Source: Brockia lithotrophica
GTDB lineage: Bacteria; Bacillota; Bacilli; Thermicanales; DSM-22653
Direction: 5' to 3'
Assembly (NCBI RefSeq): GCF_003633725.1
Contig: NZ_RBIJ01000001.1
Span: 317,934 to 381,933, forward strand
Length of the DNA: 64,000 bases
In this document: piece by piece, positions 24,833-33,309 of the stretch
Position numbering within the stretch: the stretch's first letter is position 1
Layout: each line of letters starts with the position of its first letter
Notes under the pieces: generated by a model
What the model was told of the DNA's origin: nothing
The model's database searches: none
Seen by the model: the letters and a program-made list of their open reading frames with translations, nothing else
Translations under genes and position numbers: made by a program

Positions 24833-27800
24833 GTACCAATCGAACCATTGTGGGATTGAAACTTGAAAATCAAGGGCTCGCGGGCACTTTGTGAAAAGTA
24901 CCAATCGAACCATTGTGGGATTGAAACTCGGCAATCAAGGCATAGAGAGCCATCGCAGCGGCGTACCAATCGAACCATTGTGGGATTGAAACTTTGGAGG
25001 ATTTCAGTCGCATTGAGCGGTCTGAGGGTACCAATCGAACCATTGTGGGATTGAAACACCTGCTTGGCTAGCTCCTCTCATTGTGGGATTGAAAGTACCA
25101 ATCGAACCATTGTGGGATTGAAACCTTGGACGACGGTACACGTCCAACAACCGAATCGAGTACCAATCGAACCATTGTGGGATTGAAACAGAACTTATTC
25201 AACCTCGGTTTCCAAGGTTTCCAAGTACCAATCGAACCATTGTGGGATTGAAACATAATCACCTGGCGGGAAAGCGATGTATGGGATTTTGTACCAATCG
25301 AACCATTGTGGGATTGAAACTACTGTTCTTTAGAAACCGCATCGCGAACTGTATTAGTGTACCAATCGAACCATTGTGGGATTGAAACTCCCGCAGTCCT
25401 TCTCCGGGTGCACGGGTGGATTTGGTACCAATCGAACCATTGTGGGATTGAAACCAACCTCCTCAACATCGATGTCGTTCTCAAAAATCGTACCAATCGA
25501 ACCATTGTGGGATTGAAACAAGGGATTGAAAACCCTTGACGGGCCGAAGCGGGCGGGTACCAATCGAACCATTGTGGGATTGAAACCCGTGTCTTACGTA
25601 AACTACTAAGGTGGTGAAAAAAGTACCAATCGAACCATTGTGGGATTGAAACATTATATTGGGTTGGGATTGATCCATGGGCAGCCGGGTACCAATCGAA
25701 CCATTGTGGGATTGAAACTATCCGGCAATTGAGGCATCTGTGGTGTTTCAACAGGTACCAATCGAACCATTGTGGGATTGAAACTGCGGCAACCGGGATA
25801 TCATCGACCGCGGCCCGGGCGGTACCAATCGAACCATTGTGGGATTGAAACCACGAAAACCAAAATCAATATCAAAAACTCCGCCACGTACCAATCGAAC
25901 CATTGTGGGATTGAAACACGTCGAAGCTAGTATCGGCATCCCCCTCACCTCTCTTGTACCAATCGAACCATTGTGGGATTGAAACTGGATGGAGGGATGG
26001 CCGATGCTTCGTGCGGCACGTACGTGTACCAATCGAACCATTGTGGGATTGAAACACAGAAGGTGCCTTATCAGGCAAGTCCGAATCGAAGTACCAATCG
26101 AACCATTGTGGGATTGAAACGAGACTTGACATGGTTGTCTCGATGTGGTATGAAGGGAGTACCAATCGAACCATTGTGGGATTGAAACTGAATCGTTTAT
26201 TTGGTATTCTTGCCAAGGAGAAAAGTACCAATCGAACCATTGTGGGATTGAAACTTTAATTCCAGCGTTCATGACACGAGAAGTAAAACCGTACCAATCG
26301 AACCATTGTGGGATTGAAACAAAATAGTAGCGGTAGGAATATTTGCTTTCTTGAATGTACCAATCGAACCATTGTGGGATTGAAACTCTTATGGCAATTA
26401 TAAAAAGATAGCCAGAGAGAAGTACCAATCGAACCATTGTGGGATTGAAACTGGAGATGACTACGATGTCTAGAGCGCAGCGAGAGAGTACCAATCGAAC
26501 CATTGTGGGATTGAAACTTTATATGTTTTCCAAAGTTTTTGCAAGAAAAATCGGGTACCAATCGAACCATTGTGGGATTGAAACTTCGAGTATATTTTAT
26601 CAAACGAAGGCGCGAAAGTCGTACCAATCGAACCATTGTGGGATTGAAACAAATCCTCGCTAGCCTTCCGCTTGGCTAGCTCCTCCCGTACCAATCGAAC
26701 CATTGTGGGATTGAAACCGGCGAGAGCGCGCGCGCACGTCGGTGCCGCGACAGAGTACCAATCGAACCATTGTGGGATTGAAACGCTGTTTGCGCCTTTA
26801 ATCACAGAAATCGAGGCGAGGTACCAATCGAACCATTGTGGGATTGAAACACATCCATCTCAAGTTGCTTCAGTTTTAAAAAGATCGTACCAATCGAACC
26901 ATTGTGGGATTGAAACGGAGATTCTTCCGGGGGATTTTTTTGCCAACTAGTTGTACCAATCGAACCATTGTGGGATTGAAACTGGGATCCCGGACACCGC
27001 GAGCGCGATCTGCCGTACAGTACCAATCGAACCATTGTGGGATTGAAACTGTGATCGATCCCCCAGAGAAGAACAGGTAAAACACAGTACCAATCGAACC
27101 ATTGTGGGATTGAAACATCGCACATCGGCGAAAGCACAGGGCCGGAGAGCTAGTACCAATCGAACCATTGTGGGATTGAAACTCAGTACGGATTCAAGGC
27201 GATGAATTTCCCGAGCGAGTACCAATCGAACCATTGTGGGATTGAAACTTGCTCATCTAGCTTTCTTTGGACATCCCGAAGGCGTACCAATCGAACCATT
27301 GTGGGATTGAAACCCGATGAGCGCCGCGAAGTACCACGCGGAATAGCCGGGTACCAATCGAACCATTGTGGGATTGAAACAGGAGACACTCCTACGAGCC
27401 GCGCCGCCCTTTCCTGGTACCAATCGAACCATTGTGGGATTGAAACTTCGTATGGTATCACGAAATGACCACGCGGAGCAAGGGCACCAATCGAACCATT
27501 GTGGGATTGAAACAACTAAAACATACTTTGGTTCTTTGTAATCCAGAAAGTACCAATCGAACCATTGTGGGATTGAAACGAATGAAATCAGTTTTTTGTT
27601 CTCCGTCCGCGCTTGTACCAATCGAACCATTGTGGGATTGAAACTTAGTGAATGATCATAATTAATTTTGGTGAGTGGCCGTACCAATCGAACCATTGTG
27701 GGATTGAAACGACGCTGTTTCATTCGAAAGGTCGACGATGAAGGGTGTACCAATCGAACCATTGTGGGATTGAAACTTGACACTGGTCGTCACAACCGGC

Positions 27801-28509
27801 GGAACCTATAGAGTACCAATCGAACCATTGTGGGATTGAAACAACCGAATATTTTCAGCCCAAGCCCGAGTCCCCCTCGTACCAATCGAACCATTGTGGG
27901 ATTGAAACCGCAGCAGAGTCGGTAGGAGAAGCCGGAACCACGGCGTACCAATCGAACCATTGTGGGATTGAAACCGCAGCAGAGTCGGTAGGAGAAGCCG
28001 GAACCACGGCGTACCAATCGAACCATTGTGGGATTGAAACCGCAGCAGAGTCGGTAGGAGAAGCCGGAACCACGGCGTACCAATCGAACCATTGTGGGAT
28101 TGAAACCGCAGCAGAGTCGGTAGGAGAAGCCGGAACCACGGCGTACCAATCGAACCATTGTGGGATTGAAACCTTTTTGATGGCCGTTTTTTCGAAGAGA
28201 TGCCCACGCTAGTACCAATCGAACCATTGTGGGATTGAAACCCGTCATAGGTGATTTGTTCAACAGAATTAGATTCGAAATGTACCAATCGAACCATTGT
28301 GGGATTGAAACTCACCTCCCGCGAACTCTTGCGGGACGCGGGACTGTGTACCAATCGAACCATTGTGGGATTGAAACAGCCACGTACCACACAAGAAAAA
28401 CGTACTTGGTGCCGTACCAATCGAACCATTGTGGGATTGAAACATGGGAATCCCCGCTCATGATCTATCCACATATCTCGTACCAATCGAACCATTGTGG
28501 GATTGAAAG
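24833..28509 (+). CRISPR. Type I-B CRISPR array, 56 repeats
   Basis: A 30-base repeat beginning GTACCAATCG and ending GGGATTGAAAC occurs 56 times, first at 24833-24862 and last at 28480-28509. Spacers are 35-40 bases, mostly 35-37. The repeat end ATTGAAAC is the usual 5' handle of I-B crRNAs and sets plus-strand transcription, from the leader at the left toward the cas operon. Deviations: the last repeat ends in G in place of C; the repeat at 27484 has C in place of T at position 2; a 16-base partial repeat lies at 25079-25094; and one spacer-repeat unit is present four times in tandem (27909-28142). Short frames seen in both strands across this region are artefacts of the repeat. Confidence 0.98.
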
Positions 28510-28529
28510 CCTTGTTGAGGTCAGACTCT

Positions 28530-29100
28530 TCGTGGCTATCACGGGCAAAGAGGAAGTCGGGGGTAGCCGGAAGGCTTTGAAGAATAAGCTGGTAATGAGC
28601 GTTGTAGGCGAAGGAGAGAGGTTGTGGGGGGAGGTTCACTTTGGGGTAGCGAGCCAGTGGGACATAGGTCAGGTGAAGGAGATATACCTTGGGAACGACG
28701 GGGTCGGAGTGGGCCGAGCAGGGGGTAAATTACTTCCCTGGGGAGCATTGCACGTTTTGGATCCTTACTATTTGTTGAACTGGCGGCTCGTAGAGGGATT
28801 TTGGCACGCCGAGGAGAATTACTTCCAACGAAGCCAAACAAGCCATAGCTTCGGGGGATTGGGGGGTGGAAGAGGTTTTAAACTAAGCGGTGAGGAGAGT
28901 TCGTTGTCAGCGCGGTCCAACGGGGAGCTAGAGGAGCTAGAGAAGTAGACTTCTCGATGGGAGCTAAGGCTGGCCGGGCAGGAGCACTTGGCCCAGGCGG
29001 TGCAGGTGAAGCGGAAAGTAAAGGAAGCAGGGAACTGGCTTAGAGCAAGTTTGCCCGGCACTGAAAGGGCCTTTTGCCGGGGCTACGTGGGTGAAGCATG
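28530..29100 (+). pseudogene. ISLre2-family transposase remnant, right copy
   Basis: It starts within 20 bases of the last CRISPR repeat. Translation gives AITGKEEVGGSRKALKNK, RLWGEVHFGVASQWDIG, KEIYLGNDGVGVG and LHVLDPYYLLNWRLVEGFWH, parallel to the left copy and in the same orientation, then runs out of frame. VKRKVKEAGNWLRASLPGTE near 29010-29060 may be its C-terminal end. No intact frame remains. The two copies form direct repeats about 4.4 kb apart around the array. Confidence 0.75.
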
Positions 29101-29232
29101 GAGAATTTCCTTTCCGAGTCCACCTACTAACTCTTGAGCACACAATCGCCTAATAGATCTTGACGCGGAGCAAGACTATATGCTAACGTGGCCATGTAGG
29201 AAAGGATGTGAGGATGTTAAGATGTGAAGGAA

Positions 29233-29430
29233 ATGCGGCTGGAGTTGGCAGCAGAGTTACTGCGGGCTTTAAGCTGCCCCTTGCGGCTCAAGATCCTTGA
29301 TTTCCTGCGGGAGTGAGGGCGCTACGTCTGCGAGATCATCCCGGCGGTCGGGGCGGAGCAGTCAGTGGTTGCTAAGCACCTGGCAATGTTACGGCAGGCG
29401 GGAATTCTAGGGTACGTAAGGTGGTGCTGC
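29233..29430 (+). pseudogene. ArsR/SmtB-family regulator remnant
   Basis: From ATG 29233 the frame reads LELAAELLRALSCPLRLKIL and DFLRE, then an in-frame TGA (29314-29316), then YVCEIIPAVGAEQSVVAKHLAMLRQAGIL. This is the winged-helix DNA-binding half of an ArsR-type repressor, including the recognition helix QSVVAKHLAMLR. The stop and the missing wing and C terminus make it a pseudogene. Confidence 0.7.
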
Positions 29431-29449
29431 GGGCGTTTTACCGCATTCA

Positions 29450-29830
29450 CGATTCGGCAATCCTCGACCTTGACAACTTTAAGCTGGTCAACGACACGCT
29501 CAGCTGCGGTTGCGGCAGGTCGTTGACGAAACCCCGGTCGTTATCGACGGTCATACTCGCTCATACTTTTCTTCTTTTTTGCTTTTCGGCCTTCTGACAG
29601 AGGATTTTCTCGACTATCTGAAGATGGACGGGCCTTTCGTGCGCGAGGCGGTGAAGAAACCTTCCTTCAAGAACATTGTCCAGGCGATGACCACCGTGGC
29701 CGCGGCCTTTGGCAAGGAGACGGTGGCCGAATGGGTGGAGGACGAGGCGGCTTTTATGCTGGTGAAAGAAATCGGGGTAGATCATGTCTAGGGCCTCTAC
29801 CTGGGAGAGCCACGACCAGGAGTCTATTGC
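29450..29830 (+). pseudogene. GGDEF-EAL signalling protein remnant
   Basis: ILDLDNFKLVNDTLSCG (from 29460) is the substrate-binding segment of a GGDEF domain. After a frameshift and deletion, FLDYLKMDGPFVREA, QAMTTVAAAFGKETVAEWVEDE and LVKEIGVDHV (29600-29790) are the C-terminal part of an EAL domain. A TAG (29789-29791) stands where the conserved Gln precedes GLYLGEP, so a point mutation cut the last segment. Catalytic GGDEF and EAL motifs are gone. Confidence 0.7.
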
Positions 29831-29952
29831 AGCAATGGTACGACCTGAGGGAACGCTTATAAAAATAAAAAAGGGCCGCGCGGGGTACAATTCCAGAAAC
29901 TGGTCTAGGCAGAGGATGAGATTATCTTAACATCTTTGCTTTAATCCTGGAG

Positions 29953-30000
29953 AAAGGAAACTATTAATATTAAATCAAAGGAAACTATTAATATTAAACC
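29953..30000 (+). repeat. Tandem 24-base AT-rich repeat upstream of the cas operon
   Basis: Two copies of a 24-base unit starting AAAGGAAACTATT (29953-29976 and 29977-30000) differ only at one position near the end. Each contains the palindrome TTAATATTAA. They lie 38-114 bases upstream of the cas promoter and could be operator sites. Confidence 0.75.
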
Positions 30001-30037
30001 AATGTTTTTTCGCGGCTTGCACCGCCATGTTTGATAT

Positions 30038-30067
30038 TTGTTTTTCTTACCACTATCATGGTATAAT
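30038..30067 (+). promoter_or_regulatory. Candidate promoter of the cas operon
   Basis: TTGTTT (30038-30043) and TATAAT (30062-30067) with an 18-base spacer, about 110 bases before the first cas gene. The surrounding sequence is AT-rich, unlike the rest of the window. Confidence 0.55.
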
Positions 30068-30179
30068 TCCTTACAACTGGGACATTTAGGGAACTTGATA
30101 TATTGATGAAAAGATTACGAATTAGGTGACGGTTTTACTTTGCTGAAAGTACTCTCGAAATCCTTGCGAGGTGAATGAG

Positions 30180-31679
30180 ATGGGACAACTCTCTGTCTAT
30201 CTATCTTTCGATGAGCCGATAGGAAACTTCTGGATAGATACAGGATTAGTGGTGCTTCTCAGGCAGTTCGGCGAAGGAGAGCATTCTGTGGAAAGAGTGC
30301 GGGAGTGGCTAGTCAGTCAGCTGGTGCAGCCCAGCGGCAATAAAGGTAAGTATTACGACCAGAACAGCGGGCAGTTTCGGGAGTATGATAAAGTTAATTG
30401 GATTTATCCGGCCAACATCTTTATCAAGGTTTCCGGTTCGGCACCCAAAATAGATGTCGAGATAGAAGGTAAAAAAGAAAAGGTATTTACATCTCCCCCT
30501 ACCTTTGACCTGAGCCTTAAATTCAGCAAGCGTCCCGGTAAATGTGATTTCTGCGGAGACCAGGCTTTACTGGCTGAGGCCAAGATGTGGATGTATCCTT
30601 TTGTAGTGGATCCCGATAAGTTCGGCACGTTTTACTCCGGGACAAAGCGGGCGTTACGCTTATGCGCCCGTTGCGCGCTGGCAGGTATGGCGGGGTATCT
30701 GGGATGGCTGTGGAAGGCGCAAGGTAACGAGGCGCTTCACTTCTTTATCTTCCATTCTGAGCCAAGGGAAATGAAGAGGCTACAGGAAGAGGTTCTGGAA
30801 CCCCTTCGTCTAAAAGGTGACCGGAGCGGCACTGCGCCGGTGGCTTTTGCTGGTCCATATACTCATGAGACCGTGTGGGGGCTCCTCTTAAAGCTTTTCA
30901 CACACGTGCGCAACTCTGATCTGCTTTCCGAAGAGGCGCGTGACCTCCTGGCCTCGCTCCTCGGTGCTGGGAAAGGAGGACCCCCGCCTGCACCGATTAC
31001 CCTTTACGCGGTCACCGGGAAACCGGGACAGGCGTTTAGCATGCGGGCACTGCGAGAATTCTCCAAGCTCCAGCACCTCTACAGACTTTACGAAAGCTGG
31101 GAAAAAATTATAGCGGAGAAAAACATAAACAAAAATCCGCACCAGCACATCATCCAGATTTTTGAGCAGTTCTGGGCACAGCAGGGGCAAAATCGTGAGA
31201 CCATCTTGCGCGACAAAATTGCCCACGCCATTTTAGAATTCCTCGATCCTTCACCGTTTGTCGAGCAGTTTCTTTTCGACGCCCGGGCAAAGGAGGAGAA
31301 CCCCCGCCCTCTGGTGCGGGGTACTCTAGAAATATTGGGTAAGTATTTGCAGGAGGTGTTCGGCATGGACGAACAATTTCAGCGCATACTGGCAGGTTTC
31401 GGGTACTCCCTCGGATCAGCAGCTCGGGAGCATGAGGAGGTGGGTTTGCTTTACGCCTTGCGCAACGCCAAGAATCCTGAGGATTTCTATCGGGTTTTAA
31501 ACGACATACAGTTCCGCCTGGAAATAACCGTACCAGAGGTTTTGCTTCGTATCGAAAAAGGCGAGCGTATTGCTGGGGTTCCGTGGGTTAGAGTAAAAAG
31601 TCTTCTCTCTATCTACGCTATGAACGCCTATTTGCGCAAAACCACACCACAATCGGGAGTTCAGACAAAGGAGGCGTGA
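30180..31679 (+). CDS. cas8b: Type I-B Cascade large subunit Cas8b1/Cst1
   Basis: A 499-residue protein encoded first in the cas operon, the place of the large subunit that recognises the PAM in the surveillance complex. It has a four-Cys zinc site, CDFC (Cys122, Cys125) and CARC (Cys162, Cys165), found in Cst1/Cas8b proteins; overall sequence similarity in this family is low, so context counts. ATG at 30180 is 5 bases after GAGGTGA and is preferred over the GTG at 30171. The stop lies 2 bases before the cas7 start. Codon use is less G+C-biased than the flanking genes. Confidence 0.85.
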   Translation: MGQLSVYLSFDEPIGNFWIDTGLVVLLRQFGEGEHSVERVREWLVSQLVQPSGNKGKYYDQNSGQFREYDKVNWIYPANIFIKVSGSAPKIDVEIEGKKEKVFTSPPTFDLSLKFSKRPGKCDFCGDQALLAEAKMWMYPFVVDPDKFGTFYSGTKRALRLCARCALAGMAGYLGWLWKAQGNEALHFFIFHSEPREMKRLQEEVLEPLRLKGDRSGTAPVAFAGPYTHETVWGLLLKLFTHVRNSDLLSEEARDLLASLLGAGKGGPPPAPITLYAVTGKPGQAFSMRALREFSKLQHLYRLYESWEKIIAEKNINKNPHQHIIQIFEQFWAQQGQNRETILRDKIAHAILEFLDPSPFVEQFLFDARAKEENPRPLVRGTLEILGKYLQEVFGMDEQFQRILAGFGYSLGSAAREHEEVGLLYALRNAKNPEDFYRVLNDIQFRLEITVPEVLLRIEKGERIAGVPWVRVKSLLSIYAMNAYLRKTTPQSGVQTKEA

Positions 31680-31681
31680 GT

Positions 31682-32608
31682 ATGAGCAAGGCCATTGTTG
31701 TGGGTTATTTAGCCAAGGTATCTGCCGCTAACGTTAACGCTTCCCACACCGAAGGTAACGTGGTGGTAGCAAAGAAGGTCACCCTGCCTGACGGGAGTAC
31801 CGTTCCCTACATTTCGGGTCAGGCAATACGGCGGATGTTGCGGGAGAGGCTTGCGGATCTGGGGTATACTTTGTCCGAACCCTTTTCCCAGGTAAGCGGA
31901 CAGGAAGTGACTCCCCCGGTGCGTCCCTGGGAATTCATCGACGAAGATCTGTTTGGCTACCTAGATCCCTCTGGCGGGCGCCGACGTACTTCGCCGGTGC
32001 GCGTTTCAGCGGCGATAGGACTCTTCCCCTTCCAGGGGGACCGAGACCTCGGTACCCGCTCCTTTGAGCGCTTCGGACAGGCGATGGCCGCTGGCGGGAA
32101 CATGTTCGAAACTGAGCTTTACGCCAACCTTTTCAAGGGCACGATTCTCGTGGAGCTTGACCGGGTAGGAGTGTTCCAACCTCTGGAAACCGGGGGAGAG
32201 AAAGAGCGCACCCTTTCTTCTCTTGACCGTAGAAAACGGATTCAGGATTTGCTCCAAGCCCTCAATCTCCTCTGGGGTGGTGGACGTACGGCTAGGATGC
32301 TGGCCGACCTCTCTCCGAAGTTCCTCGCCTACACCCGGCTGCGGGTGAAACATCCGATTTTTTTGGAGGCGCTTGAAGCCCGCTATGAGGACGGGAGGTA
32401 TCTGCTGAATCTCGCCCCCCTGGTGAACGTTCTAGAGAGATTTAGAGATTACCGTGAGCACACCATTTTCGGCTTAGATCCCGGGATTTTCGGTAACGAA
32501 GAAGAGATTTTCAATACCTTGAGAGAGTACGGTGAGGTTCTTAGAGTTCGCGATGCACTGGCTAAAGCTAGGGAGGATGTGGAAGGTCTATGGAGCGAAT
32601 CCTCCTAA
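31682..32608 (+). CDS. cas7: Cascade backbone subunit Cas7 (Cst2/DevR)
   Basis: A 308-residue RAMP-type protein that binds along the crRNA spacer. The N-terminal signature (IVVGYLAKVSAANVNASHTEG), the conserved PYISGQAIRRMLRERL and the glycine-rich GQAMAAGGNMFETELY are those of the Cst2/DevR group. ATG at 31682 follows AAAGGAGGC. It overlaps cas5 by 19 bases. Confidence 0.92.
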   Translation: MSKAIVVGYLAKVSAANVNASHTEGNVVVAKKVTLPDGSTVPYISGQAIRRMLRERLADLGYTLSEPFSQVSGQEVTPPVRPWEFIDEDLFGYLDPSGGRRRTSPVRVSAAIGLFPFQGDRDLGTRSFERFGQAMAAGGNMFETELYANLFKGTILVELDRVGVFQPLETGGEKERTLSSLDRRKRIQDLLQALNLLWGGGRTARMLADLSPKFLAYTRLRVKHPIFLEALEARYEDGRYLLNLAPLVNVLERFRDYREHTIFGLDPGIFGNEEEIFNTLREYGEVLRVRDALAKAREDVEGLWSESS

Positions 32609-33309
32609 TAACCGTTCGCGCCCCGGTGGCCTCGTTCCGACGTCCTTTGGATCACAATTATCAGCGAACCCTCCCCATGCCACCCCCCACGACCTTATTC
32701 GGCATTGCCGGGGCAGCTCTGGGACTTCCTGACTGGGAGTTGTGGGAGACCGGCTCACCCGTCCGCAGTCTTAAGGTTTCAGTTTGGATGGAAGGGGAGG
32801 GTGAACCCGGACGCGCCAAAGATATGTGGGTAGTATTGAAAATCAAGCAAAGTAAAATCGCCGAGCGCTCCCCTTATTTCCGGGAACTTCTTTTCTTTAC
32901 CCATTACACGCTGATCTACGGAGGCGACGAAGGCTTATTGAAACGCCTGGAGAAAGCCTTTAAGGACCCAGCTTACCCCTTATCACTGGGGCGAGAAGAC
33001 GAGCTGATGTTGGTGGAGGATATCCGCTGGGGGGAGGCTTCAGAAGGAGCTCCGCGCTTTCGCGGCACGCCGCTACCCCGAGATATCCGGCAAATTCCTG
33101 GTATCAAACCCGTCCTTGAGCCGGGCGGCTACTTTGAACCGTCGGTAGTGGAGACGCTGCCCCTCGCCTTTACGGTAGATAGAAAGGGGGTTCGCCACCC
33201 AGAGAATTCCATTACTATAAGCTTTATACCGCCGGGGCTGGAAGTAGAAGTCCCCGGTGTACCCGCTCTCCAGTGGAGGGGGAGGAGCTTCGCATGGCTC
33301 AACTCCTAG
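32590..33309 (+). CDS. cas5: Cascade subunit Cas5 (Cas5t type)
   Basis: A 239-residue RAMP protein that caps the 5' handle of the crRNA. LITVRAPVASFRRPLDHNYQRTLPMPPPTTLFGIAGAALG is the Cas5 N-terminal domain, with the conserved PPPTTLxGxxGAALG loop. It overlaps cas7 at its start and cas3 at its end (16 bases), so the whole set is translationally coupled. Confidence 0.92.
   Translation: MERILLITVRAPVASFRRPLDHNYQRTLPMPPPTTLFGIAGAALGLPDWELWETGSPVRSLKVSVWMEGEGEPGRAKDMWVVLKIKQSKIAERSPYFRELLFFTHYTLIYGGDEGLLKRLEKAFKDPAYPLSLGREDELMLVEDIRWGEASEGAPRFRGTPLPRDIRQIPGIKPVLEPGGYFEPSVVETLPLAFTVDRKGVRHPENSITISFIPPGLEVEVPGVPALQWRGRSFAWLNS

Noticed and set aside
25520-25556. Spacer containing GGGATTGAAAAC as a hidden extra repeat
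   Set aside because: Only the last dozen bases resemble the repeat, with an extra A, and the spacing to neighbours is normal.
24769-28639. Many frames on both strands with repeated FNPTMVRLV or QSHNGSIGT peptides
   Set aside because: They are the CRISPR repeat read in different frames, not repeat proteins.
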